In this document: positions 1-5,971 of the stretch, piece by piece
Layout: every line of letters starts with the position of its first letter
Numbering within the stretch: position 1 is the stretch's first letter
Assembly (NCBI GenBank): GCA_002478745.1
Contig: DLQI01000128.1
Coordinates: 3,990 to 14,962 of the forward strand
DNA from: Rhodobacteraceae bacterium UBA7436
GTDB lineage: Bacteria > Pseudomonadota > Alphaproteobacteria > Rhodobacterales > Rhodobacteraceae
Direction of reading: 5' to 3'
Length of the DNA: 10,973 nt
Translations under genes and position numbers: made by a program
The notes under the pieces: generated by a model
Seen by the model: only the letters and a program-made list of their open reading frames with translations
Told to the model about the DNA's origin: nothing
The model's database searches: none

Positions 1-62
1 CGATTTTTTAATGTGGTGAACCCAAGGTCCAGTGGTGCAAGTAAATTTGGATAATCAGACAT
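1..62 (-). CDS. fadH: NADPH-dependent 2,4-dienoyl-CoA reductase, N-terminal fragment
   Basis: Partial gene running off the left edge; only the first 20 codons and two bases are present. The minus strand from the CAT at 60-62 reads MSDYPNLLAPLDLGFTTLKN, then CG, which begins an Arg codon. This matches the very conserved start of FadH (E. coli LFAPLDLGFTTLKNR, recalled from memory). FadH is a cytoplasmic FMN/FAD/4Fe-4S flavoenzyme that reduces 2,4-dienoyl-CoA intermediates during beta-oxidation of unsaturated fatty acids. A weak Shine-Dalgarno sequence, GGGGA (minus strand, 72-68), precedes the ATG. It is divergent from rppH. Related old-yellow-enzyme family members share parts of this N-terminus, so the exact substrate is inferred from the LGFTTLKN motif. 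Cofactor motifs further along are outside the window. Confidence 0.85.
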   Translation of the reverse strand, partial: MSDYPNLLAPLDLGFTTLKN

Positions 63-192
63 GTTGATCCCCGTTGATCTGGTGTTTGACTGTAGATCAC
101 CCAAAGGCTGGGGGTATGTCACGCACTACGCCGCGTCATCGTGTTTGTGAAATAGCGCAACGCAGGGTAAGTCGTTGCAAAAGGAGATCACA
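63..192. other. Intergenic region between divergent fadH and rppH
   Basis: 130 bp separate the two divergent start codons, so promoters for both genes should lie here. I see no clean sigma70-type pair. The TTGACT at 86-91 has no good -10 box at the expected distance (the TATG at 115-118 is about 23 bp away). No tRNA, hairpin terminator or convincing small ORF was seen. The codons from the TTG at 175 to 192 are open in the rppH frame but lie across its ribosome binding site, so they are treated as untranslated leader. Confidence 0.5.
181..186 (+). promoter_or_regulatory. Shine-Dalgarno site that fixes the rppH start
   Basis: AAGGAG lies 6 nt upstream of the ATG at 193. The alternative in-frame TTG at 175 lies upstream of this motif and has no comparable site, so initiation at 193 is strongly preferred. 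Confidence 0.85.
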
Positions 193-675
193 ATGACGCC
201 TCAAGAGATTGAAAAGCTGCCCTACCGCCAGAACGTAGGCCTGATGGTACTAAATGAAGCCGGTGATGTGTTCGTTGGACAGCGTAAAGACAACAATGTT
301 GCTGCATGGCAAATGCCTCAAGGTGGCATTGATGAGGGCGAAGATGCACAAGTCGCTGCATTGCGTGAACTTGAGGAAGAAACGGGGATCACAACTGATT
401 TGGTTGCTGTTGTCGCCGTGAGCGACGGTTGGATTCCCTACGACCTGCCACACAACCTTGTGCCGAAGCTATGGAAAGGTCGCTACCGTGGCCAAGAGCA
501 AAAGTGGTTTCTGTTGCGCTTCCATGGCTCTGATAATCAGGTGAACATCCAGACAGAGCATCCCGAGTTTTCTAAGTGGCGCTGGCTCAAAACTGATGAA
601 CTTGTAGATAATATCGTACCGTTCAAACGGGATGTTTATGTGAAGGTCATCGAAGAATTCAAACAGCATTTATAA
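193..675 (+). CDS. rppH: RNA pyrophosphohydrolase (Nudix hydrolase)
   Basis: A 160-residue cytoplasmic Nudix enzyme. RppH removes pyrophosphate from 5'-triphosphorylated mRNA to leave a 5'-monophosphate that stimulates RNase E-type decay; related proteins also cleave dinucleoside polyphosphates. A full Nudix box, GX5EX7REUXEEXGU, is visible at residues 44-66 (GGIDEGE..., then RELEEETGI), with the REXXEE metal-binding glutamates intact. The WQMPQGG motif just before it is characteristic of the RppH/IalA branch rather than generic Nudix proteins. The KWFLLRF and FSKWRWL segments later in the protein also fit RppH, and the length is typical. The ATG at 193 is chosen over the TTG at 175 because AAGGAG sits 6 nt upstream. 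The gene is monocistronic here, divergent from fadH and convergent with the GNAT gene 37 bp downstream. No strong terminator is seen between those two. Confidence 0.93.
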   Translation: MTPQEIEKLPYRQNVGLMVLNEAGDVFVGQRKDNNVAAWQMPQGGIDEGEDAQVAALRELEEETGITTDLVAVVAVSDGWIPYDLPHNLVPKLWKGRYRGQEQKWFLLRFHGSDNQVNIQTEHPEFSKWRWLKTDELVDNIVPFKRDVYVKVIEEFKQHL

Positions 676-712
676 TGCATGCGTGATCGCCTTTGCCGCT
701 CGTTAGATGCGA

Positions 713-1309
713 TTAAGGCTGAATGATTGGAATGTGTGGGGCAATGCTGGTGTCCCACCCGTTACTTAGGCGTGGGTCATCGGCAACTTCCACTTGGCGA
801 CTGATCGCGGTGAAGCCACTTCTGATGTAGAAGTTCAGCGCTGCGGGGCTGTCGATTGTACAGGTGTGTACATGAAACCTTGTGATGTCATGGTTCCAGG
901 CAACATCAATCGCGTGGTTCATCAGATAACGACCTGCACCTGAGCTGATCAGCTCTTTGGTTAGGCCAAAAAATACCAGTTCACACTCACCTGCCGTACG
1001 GAAATCCAGTTCAAGCAGCGCGTGCTTTACGCCGTTTTTCATCAGTGTGAAGAAAACGACTTTGGGGTCATCGATGATCTTAGATAATTCTATTTCGCTC
1101 ATATTGAGGCGCGAGAACCAAAGCCAGTCCTCCCCAACGCGGCGGTAAAGATCGCGATATTCATCAACTGTGATGTTTTCGATGAGGTGAAGTTCAATCC
1201 CATCAGGGGTTGGCACAGGGCGGGTATCCGCCCGTGTGCGCATTTCTAGATGGGTGACAACCATTGCCAACTTGCCTGTTGGCACTTCATGAAACCCATT
1301 GGTAAGCAT
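713..1309 (-). CDS. GNAT-family N-acetyltransferase
   Basis: A 198-residue predicted acyl-CoA-dependent acetyltransferase; the substrate is unknown. The GNAT fold is recognised from the acetyl-CoA-binding motif A region, ELISSGAGRYLMNHA (about residues 119-133), followed by a beta strand (FHVHTCT) and the classical motif B DSPAALNFYIRSGF (153-166). The N-terminal segment (NGFHEVPTGKLAMVVTHLEMR) precedes the GNAT core and resembles that of other Rhodobacteraceae members. The ATG at 1309 shares its A with the TGA of the upstream kinase gene (TGATG), which suggests translational coupling. A TTG directly before it (1312) is a possible but less likely start. A GAAGG about 12 nt upstream is a weak ribosome binding site. 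It is the last gene of the nth operon; the link to DNA repair or nucleoside metabolism is positional only. Confidence 0.85.
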   Translation of the reverse strand: MLTNGFHEVPTGKLAMVVTHLEMRTRADTRPVPTPDGIELHLIENITVDEYRDLYRRVGEDWLWFSRLNMSEIELSKIIDDPKVVFFTLMKNGVKHALLELDFRTAGECELVFFGLTKELISSGAGRYLMNHAIDVAWNHDITRFHVHTCTIDSPAALNFYIRSGFTAISRQVEVADDPRLSNGWDTSIAPHIPIIQP

Positions 1310-2301
1310 CAATCGACCAAACCTTCGGCTTTGAACAGTGCCAAGATGTCTTGCTCAGGGCGTGGGCCGATATGGCTGATAACTTCGGCTGCACAGATGT
1401 TGCCCATGCGCCCACATGTCTCCAAATCACGATCCGTGGCCATGCCATAGATAAAGCCAGCAGCAAATTGATCGCCCGCGCCAGTCGCATCAACAGGAAC
1501 GACTGTCTTCACAGGTACATCTACGCGCTCATCGCCACGAATGATTGTCACGCCGTCACCTGAACGTGTGCAGACAACGAGCGGGCAAAGCGCAGCTGTT
1601 TTAGCAAGTGCGTCCTCTAGGTCGTCAGTTTCGAACAGGGATTTTACTTCTGCTTCATTGCCCATGACGAAATCAAGTTCATCTCCAATCATGCGCAAGA
1701 AATCTGCACGATGGCGATTAACACAGAACGGATCAGAAATCGCGATGCCTGCTTTGCCGCCAGCGGCACGGGTCAGACGAGAAGCTTGTAGAAACGCTTC
1801 TTTGCCTGCGTCTTTGTCGAACAGGTAACCCTCCAAGAACATGATGGCGGCATTCCCTGCTACATCCTCAGACACATCTTTTGGGCCAAGGTTGGTTGAG
1901 ATGCCAAGGTAGGTGTTCATGGAACGCTCACCGTCCGGCGTGACGAATATCATGCAACGCGATGTAGGTAAATCTTCGTCAGTTGCAGGGGCGTTCACAA
2001 AATCAGTGCCTTCGTCGATCATGGATTTTGCGTAGAAGTTGCCCAAAGCGTCGTCACGAACCCGCCCGATGAATGCAGTCTTCAAACCCAAGGAACCAAC
2101 ACCAGCAACGGTGTTCGCAACCGAACCACCAGAGGTCTGAACACTTTGGTCAATTTTGTTGAACAAGGCTTCGCTGCGGTCTTGGTCGACCAATTGCATA
2201 ATGCCTTTTTCGATGCTCATTTCATTTAAAAAGGCGTCGGTGGATTGTGTGATAACATCAACGACGGCGTTGCCGATGCCGACAACTTGATACTTGGTCA
2301 T
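1309..2301 (-). CDS. PfkB-family carbohydrate kinase, adenosine kinase-like
   Basis: A 330-residue ribokinase-fold (PfkB) cytoplasmic kinase, close to the family's usual length. The N-terminus has the substrate-site motif GIGNAVVDV (8-16), and the sugar-contacting loop is SGGSVANT (57-64). The C-terminal PfkB signature DATGAGDQFAAGF lies at 271-283, with GAGD forming the anion hole and D277 the expected catalytic base. Alphaproteobacterial proteins of this type are usually annotated adenosine kinase, which phosphorylates adenosine to AMP for purine salvage. The precise nucleoside or sugar substrate cannot be proved from sequence alone. The ATG has a GAGGA Shine-Dalgarno (minus strand, 2315-2311) 9 nt upstream. 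It overlaps the nth stop codon by 4 bp (ATGA) and the GNAT start by 1 bp (TGATG), making it the middle gene of a coupled three-gene operon. Confidence 0.88.
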   Translation of the reverse strand: MTKYQVVGIGNAVVDVITQSTDAFLNEMSIEKGIMQLVDQDRSEALFNKIDQSVQTSGGSVANTVAGVGSLGLKTAFIGRVRDDALGNFYAKSMIDEGTDFVNAPATDEDLPTSRCMIFVTPDGERSMNTYLGISTNLGPKDVSEDVAGNAAIMFLEGYLFDKDAGKEAFLQASRLTRAAGGKAGIAISDPFCVNRHRADFLRMIGDELDFVMGNEAEVKSLFETDDLEDALAKTAALCPLVVCTRSGDGVTIIRGDERVDVPVKTVVPVDATGAGDQFAAGFIYGMATDRDLETCGRMGNICAAEVISHIGPRPEQDILALFKAEGLVD

Positions 2302-2942
2302 AGGTTTTTTTCCTCAAACGGGCAGAGATCGCGGATTAAGCATGTACCGCACAATGGTTTGCGGGCTTTGCAGTGATAACGCCCATGTAGGATCAACCAA
2401 TGATGGGCGTGAAGCTGAAAATCAGCGGGGATGTTATCTTCAACAGCGCGTTCGACTGCATCAACGGTTTTACCAGGCGCAATACCGGTGCGATTTCCGA
2501 CGCGAAAAATGTGGGTATCTACGGCTTGGGCCGGTTGGTGCCACCACATGTTCAGCACGACATTGGCGGTCTTACGTCCAACACCGGGCAAAGATTGCAA
2601 CGCTGCACGTGAATTGGGGACTTCGCCATTGTAGTCGTCGACTAAGATCTGGCTCAGCTTGATAACGTTTTTCGCCTTTTGGCGAAACAGACCGATTGTT
2701 TTGATGTGTTCCGTCAGACCCTCGACACCTAGATCCAGCATCTTCTGCGGGCTATCTGCGATCTGGAACAGTGCGCGGGTGGCTTTGTTTACGCCTACAT
2801 CTGTTGCTTGCGCAGATAAGGCAACCGCGACAACCAATGTGTAAACGTTGACATGTTCCAATTCCCCTTCGGGCTCCGGAGCAATATCTTGAAAGCGCGT
2901 GAATATTTCGCGGATGGTATGATAGTCGAGCTGTTTTGCCAT
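2298..2942 (-). CDS. nth: Endonuclease III (DNA glycosylase/AP lyase)
   Basis: A 214-residue bifunctional base-excision repair enzyme that removes oxidised pyrimidines and nicks at the abasic site. The helix-hairpin-helix LPGVGRKTANVVLN lies at 118-131 with catalytic Lys124. The VDTHIFRV segment carries catalytic Asp142. The [4Fe-4S] cluster loop is complete, with Cys191, 198, 201 and 207 (C-x6-C-x2-C-x5-C). The N-terminal VALSAQATD motif (40-48) is also typical, as is the length. The ATG at 2942 has an AGGAA Shine-Dalgarno just upstream. It is the first gene of the nth-kinase-GNAT operon, with its TGA overlapping the kinase ATG. It is divergent from an alkyltransferase gene, so two genes for different DNA repair pathways share an 89-bp intergenic region. 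Confidence 0.97.
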   Translation of the reverse strand: MAKQLDYHTIREIFTRFQDIAPEPEGELEHVNVYTLVVAVALSAQATDVGVNKATRALFQIADSPQKMLDLGVEGLTEHIKTIGLFRQKAKNVIKLSQILVDDYNGEVPNSRAALQSLPGVGRKTANVVLNMWWHQPAQAVDTHIFRVGNRTGIAPGKTVDAVERAVEDNIPADFQLHAHHWLILHGRYHCKARKPLCGTCLIRDLCPFEEKNL

Positions 2943-3031
2943 AGTGTTCCTATGCCTGTTTGTCTGGGCTGCTGCAACCTTTGCGCAAAAAACGGGTCGA
3001 TTGGGGGCGGCGAAAACGCTAGTTATTATTC
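2943..3031. promoter_or_regulatory. Divergent intergenic region between nth and the AraC/MGMT gene
   Basis: 89 bp between two divergent repair genes. On the plus strand, TTGGGG at 3001-3006 is followed after 17 bp by TATTAT at 3024-3029, a plausible sigma70-like pair. Its predicted transcription start (about 3036) would fall inside or just after the annotated ATG at 3032. On the minus strand only weak candidates were seen for nth. No clear inverted repeat that could serve as an AraC-type operator was identified. Confidence 0.4.
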
Positions 3032-3886
3032 ATGGTACATATTGATGAAGAACACAGCGGCTACCACTACAACGTTATGCGGCGCGCGATTGAGTTGATT
3101 GATGCGGCAGAGGACAATTTGTCCCTTGAAGATATGGCCGCGCAGATGGGCATGAGCCCCGCGCATTTTCAGCGTGTGTTCAGCCGATGGGTGGGCGTGT
3201 CGCCGAAACGGTACCAACAGTATTTGACTTTGGGCCACGCCAAATCGCTGCTACATAATCAATTTTCAACGGTCGAGACTGCACATGCGAGCGGTCTTTC
3301 TGGAAGCGGCAGGTTACATGACTTGTTTTTGAGGTGGGAGGCCATGAGCCCGGGCGAATATGCAAAGCGTGGTGCGGGTTTGAAGATTTACTGGGGATGG
3401 TTTGATACTGCATTTGGTCGCGCAATTGTTATGGGTACGGACCGTGGAATCTGTGGCTTAGGCTTTGCGGCGGAATTGGGCGAACAGGCGGCTTTCGATG
3501 ATCTGCGTGATCGTTGGCCGAACGGCAAGTATGAAGAAGCCCCGGAACGGCTGGACGCATGGGTGCAGACGGCTTTTGGTAATATTGACATCGCTGGTAC
3601 CAAGGCTCCACTTCTGCTGATCGGCGCGCCGTTTCAAGTCAAAGTTTGGGAAGCGTTGTTGAATGTGCCGTCGGGCCAAGTCACGACATACTCCCATATC
3701 GCGGAGGCGGTCGGTAATCCAAAGGCTGTGCGTGCAGTGGGTACGGCGATCGGGCGCAATCCTGTCAGTTGGTTGATCCCTTGCCATCGTGCGTTACGTA
3801 AAACTGGTGCGATGGGTGGGTACCATTGGGGGCTTCCAATGAAGCGCGCGATGCTGGCTTACGAAGGGGCACAATCGGAAGCTTAG
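3032..3886 (+). CDS. AraC-type HTH / methylated-DNA-[protein]-cysteine S-methyltransferase fusion
   Basis: A 284-residue, two-domain suicide repair protein. Residues about 11-113 are an AraC/Ada-type double helix-turn-helix (MAAQMGMSPAHFQRVFSRWVGVSPKRY..., then MSPGEYAKRG). Residues about 118-280 are an O6-alkylguanine-DNA alkyltransferase, with the recognition helix near KAVRAVGTAIGRNP (231-244) and the active site PCHR at 250-253 (Cys251 accepts the alkyl group). Compared with E. coli Ada it lacks the N-terminal four-cysteine zinc domain that repairs methylphosphotriesters, so it resembles AdaB/Ogt with a DNA-binding module attached. This layout is common in Rhodobacteraceae. Whether it regulates transcription, and in response to what, is unknown. 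The in-frame codon at 3020-3022 is a TAG stop, so ATG 3032 is the earliest start. It has no visible Shine-Dalgarno; the next ATG, at 3077, would cut into the conserved N-terminus. Divergent from nth. Confidence 0.92.
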   Translation: MVHIDEEHSGYHYNVMRRAIELIDAAEDNLSLEDMAAQMGMSPAHFQRVFSRWVGVSPKRYQQYLTLGHAKSLLHNQFSTVETAHASGLSGSGRLHDLFLRWEAMSPGEYAKRGAGLKIYWGWFDTAFGRAIVMGTDRGICGLGFAAELGEQAAFDDLRDRWPNGKYEEAPERLDAWVQTAFGNIDIAGTKAPLLLIGAPFQVKVWEALLNVPSGQVTTYSHIAEAVGNPKAVRAVGTAIGRNPVSWLIPCHRALRKTGAMGGYHWGLPMKRAMLAYEGAQSEA

Positions 3887-4005
3887 TCAGCGAGATGTTG
3901 CCGATTGAATTTTCCCCTTACTTTGATGTGCGGCTTCGAGCTTATATATGAGCCATACAATGATGCCCTGCCCGAACGGGGCCGCAACTTTGAAGGCAGT
4001 ATAAT
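3887..4005. other. Intergenic region upstream of the OmpA-like lipoprotein
   Basis: 119 bp between the alkyltransferase stop and the lipoprotein start. It contains a candidate promoter (3923-3950) and a G+C-rich patch around 3966-3984 with weak self-complementarity (GCCC/GGGC) in the predicted leader. No strong terminator for the upstream gene was found. Confidence 0.45.
3923..3950 (+). promoter_or_regulatory. Candidate sigma70-type promoter of the OmpA-like gene
   Basis: TTGATG at 3923-3928, a 16-bp spacer, then TATATG at 3945-3950 within an A/T-rich stretch. This would give a leader of roughly 50 nt before the ATG at 4006. A second perfect TATAAT (4000-4005) abuts the start codon, but no -35 is seen at the right distance. 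Assigned by eye only. Confidence 0.4.
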
Positions 4006-4680
4006 ATGAATTTTATGAAAACTCCGATTATTTTGGCAGTGTGCAGTACGTTTGCATTGGGTGCCTGTACCGATCCTGCGGTGCTGGGTAACAATCCAGA
4101 TGATCCGAACCGCAAAACCAAACAAGGTGCTTTAATAGGTGCCGCGAGTGGCGCGTTGCTTGGCGCGTTGGTTAGCAAAGATGGCAAACGGGGCGATCGT
4201 GCAATTGCAGGCGCATTTGTTGGCGGTGCGGTTGGCGCTGGTGTAGGTTTTGGCCTTGATAAACAAGAGGCGGATTTGCGCCGCGATTTGGGCAATGACA
4301 ACGTGACGATTCAAAACACGGGTGATCGTTTGATCGTTACCTTGCCTCAGGACATTTTGTTTGCCACAGACAGCTTTGCAGTGCGCAGTGATCTGCGCCG
4401 CGATTTGAACACTGTTGCAAGTAATTTGCAGGCCTATCCAGATTCAACAATTCAAATTGTTGGTCACACTGACAGTGATGGTGATGCTGCCTACAACCAA
4501 CAACTTAGCGAACGTCGCGCCAACTCGGTCGCAGATGTCCTGCTAGATGCTGGCATTCCTTTCTCGCGCATACAAACCTTTGGTCGCGGTGAAAGCCAAC
4601 CATTGGCCAGCAACCTTGATCCAGCGGGCAAATCGGAAAATCGTCGTGTTGAAATCGTGATTTTGCCAAACGCTCAATAA
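4006..4680 (+). CDS. OmpA-family lipoprotein with glycine-zipper segment
   Basis: A 224-residue predicted outer-membrane lipoprotein that tethers the envelope to peptidoglycan. A short signal peptide ends in lipobox LGAC with Cys21 as the lipidation site. Residues about 41-84 are a glycine zipper (GALIGAASGALLGALV..., GAFVGGAVGAGVGFG), likely membrane-associated. The C-terminal OmpA domain (about 110-222) has the peptidoglycan-binding segment GHTDSDGDAAYNQQLSERRA, where D156 and R171 have the same spacing as the diaminopimelate-contacting Asp/Arg pair of E. coli OmpA (D271/R286). The layout resembles E. coli YiaD. GAAGG (3992-3996) lies 9 nt upstream of the ATG; a second in-frame ATG at 4015 would still keep the signal peptide. 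It is a single-gene unit ending in a strong terminator. Its physiological role beyond envelope anchoring is not visible. Confidence 0.92.
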   Translation: MNFMKTPIILAVCSTFALGACTDPAVLGNNPDDPNRKTKQGALIGAASGALLGALVSKDGKRGDRAIAGAFVGGAVGAGVGFGLDKQEADLRRDLGNDNVTIQNTGDRLIVTLPQDILFATDSFAVRSDLRRDLNTVASNLQAYPDSTIQIVGHTDSDGDAAYNQQLSERRANSVADVLLDAGIPFSRIQTFGRGESQPLASNLDPAGKSENRRVEIVILPNAQ

Positions 4681-4702
4681 GCTAAGCATATCAAATCAAT
4701 TT

Positions 4703-4730
4703 AAAGGCTCCGATTTTTCGGGGCCTTTTT
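4703..4730 (+). terminator. Rho-independent terminator of the OmpA-like lipoprotein gene
   Basis: An 11-bp stem pairs AAAGGCTCCGA (4703-4713) with TCGGGGCCTTT (4718-4728), with one G-T wobble and a TTTT loop. The descending arm ends in a run of five T (4726-4730). It begins 23 bp after the stop codon. On the minus strand the trailing sequence is TTTAAATTG, so it could also weakly serve the convergent VOC gene. Confidence 0.9.
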
Positions 4731-4739
4731 CGTTCCAGA

Positions 4740-5147
4740 CTAGGTTTTTAGAACGCTGATCTCGATTAAATTTTGATCATGATCGCGGATATAGATCGAC
4801 TGAATTGGACCAGTTGCACCTGTGCGAACGACAGGCCCTTCCTCAACGGCGATATCGTGAATCAAAAGATGTGCGATCCAATCAGAGAGTGGAGTGGTTG
4901 TTAAGAAACACAGATCTGCACTGCCTGCGGTTGGTTTCGCTGATTTTGGGTCAAATTCTGATCCGACTTCATGCAAATTGATCTTTTGATTGCCGAATTT
5001 CAGGGCCCACCTCTTTGTGCCATCGGCAACAGTAAAGCCCGTTGCCTGCATCCCAAGAACGTCTTGATAAAACCGACAGGTGTCAGAAATGTTGGCAACG
5101 GTTAAAACCAAGTGATCGAGGGCATTGACGCGAGGGGATTGTTCCAT
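4740..5147 (-). CDS. VOC-family (glyoxalase/dioxygenase fold) protein
   Basis: A single-domain vicinal-oxygen-chelate protein of 135 residues; the substrate is unknown. The betaalphabetabetabeta repeats are recognisable from DHLVLTVANI (11-20), FYQDVLGM (26-33), INLHEVG (56-62), and the C-terminal GATGPIQSIYIRDHDQNLIEI (110-130). Candidate metal ligands His12, His59 and Glu129 occupy the classical VOC positions, so a metal-dependent activity is plausible. Members include glyoxalase I, methylmalonyl-CoA epimerase, fosfomycin resistance proteins and extradiol dioxygenases; nothing here decides among them. The ATG at 5147 is chosen because AAGGA lies 10 nt upstream and the family fold begins shortly after. 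In-frame ATG 5168 and a non-ATG codon at 5201 would add 7 or 18 unconserved residues. It is head to head with the dehydratase gene and converges on the OmpA-like gene terminator. Confidence 0.85.
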   Translation of the reverse strand: MEQSPRVNALDHLVLTVANISDTCRFYQDVLGMQATGFTVADGTKRWALKFGNQKINLHEVGSEFDPKSAKPTAGSADLCFLTTTPLSDWIAHLLIHDIAVEEGPVVRTGATGPIQSIYIRDHDQNLIEISVLKT

Positions 5148-5173
5148 TGGTGGAATGTCCTTATTCATTTGAT

Positions 5174-5971
5174 ATGAATTTTGATCCAAGCAGAACAACA
5201 AGTCAAAGCGATGTTATGGACGCTGCACGCGCAAACGCGATGCAAGTGTCTTTAGGATTACCGCCCTCAATTGAAGCTGGCGATCCGTTGTTGCCATTTT
5301 TTCACCAACTGTACTTTTGGGAACCCCAACCGCCAACAGCGCTGGGACGTGATGGGCACCCAAAGGTAGGCGGGCTTGTGCCTGATATGGGTCGACCGCG
5401 CCGCATGTGGGCCGGTGGGCGGCTCAGGTTTGATACGCCTATTTTGACGGGCCGTCGTGCGACACGAACTTCATGCTGTGAAAATGCGCTGCACAAAGAG
5501 GGGCGCACGGGCCCCTTGGCATTTGTCACTTTACGCCATGAGGTTTGGCAGAATGACGTGCTGTGCCTAACTGAGTGGCAAGACTTGGTTTACCGCGAAG
5601 ATCCCGATTTATCTGCACCCCGCCCAGCGGCCGTGGCCGCGGATAAAGACGAAGAAGAGCAGATTGAAATTAGCTTTGATACAACGATGCTGTTTCGCTA
5701 TTCCGCGCTTACCTTCAATGGGCATCGTATCCATTATGATTTGGACTATGCGAAGGATGTTGAAGGGTATGATGGCCTAGTCGTACACGGGCCCCTGTTG
5801 GCACAACATCTAATGTTGATGGCACAGAGTTCTCTGGGTGATTTAAAAGAGTTCTCCTTCCGCGCCACGTCTCCATTGATGCATTATGAAACAGCAACGC
5901 TGTGCCGTAAGGGTCGCAAGTTGTGGGTGCGTGGGCCTGATGGTCGCCTTTGCATGACTGCGACCGCCTAA
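5174..5971 (+). CDS. FAS1-like/MaoC double-hotdog acyl-CoA dehydratase (mesaconyl-C4-CoA hydratase-like)
   Basis: A 265-residue protein with two hotdog halves. The N-terminal half (about 1-145) is the FAS1-like dehydratase region, with DPLLPFFHQLYFWEP and VPDMGRPRRMWAGGRL. The C-terminal half carries the conserved LFRYSALTFNGHRIHYDLDYA block (about 173-193, including His184 and Asp189) and EGYDGLVVHGPL (197-208). These blocks are typical of COG3777 proteins, which include mesaconyl-C4-CoA and itaconyl-CoA hydratases; it therefore probably hydrates or dehydrates a short (di)carboxylic acyl-CoA. The actual substrate is not shown by sequence or neighbours. The ATG at 5174 keeps the conserved N-terminal pattern (SRTTSQSDVMDAARANAMQ), but no good Shine-Dalgarno precedes it. 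The ATG at 5216 and the TTG at 5147 are alternatives. Its TAA overlaps the convergent oxidoreductase's TAG. Confidence 0.85.
   Translation: MNFDPSRTTSQSDVMDAARANAMQVSLGLPPSIEAGDPLLPFFHQLYFWEPQPPTALGRDGHPKVGGLVPDMGRPRRMWAGGRLRFDTPILTGRRATRTSCCENALHKEGRTGPLAFVTLRHEVWQNDVLCLTEWQDLVYREDPDLSAPRPAAVAADKDEEEQIEISFDTTMLFRYSALTFNGHRIHYDLDYAKDVEGYDGLVVHGPLLAQHLMLMAQSSLGDLKEFSFRATSPLMHYETATLCRKGRKLWVRGPDGRLCMTATA

Noticed and set aside
145..173. TTGTGA-N17-TAAGTC as an rppH promoter
   Set aside because: The -10 is poor and the implied transcription start falls in the Shine-Dalgarno sequence.
175..192. N-terminal extension of RppH from TTG 175
   Set aside because: It would translate through the AAGGAG ribosome binding site at 181-186, which is ideally placed for ATG 193.
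676..712. Terminator between convergent rppH and GNAT
   Set aside because: Only a 5-bp complementarity with an 18-nt loop and no T-run; not sufficient.
2294..2662. 122-codon plus-strand open frame opposite nth
   Set aside because: Lies entirely antisense to the well-supported nth gene, with low-complexity, unrecognisable translation and no ribosome binding site.
3388..3787. Minus-strand open frames opposite the AraC/MGMT gene
   Set aside because: Shadows of the alkyltransferase coding region with biased, unrecognisable composition.
3883..4301. Minus-strand open frames across the lipoprotein start (including a 119-codon one)
   Set aside because: The Ala/Pro-rich translation is the mirror of the glycine-zipper codons, not a real protein.
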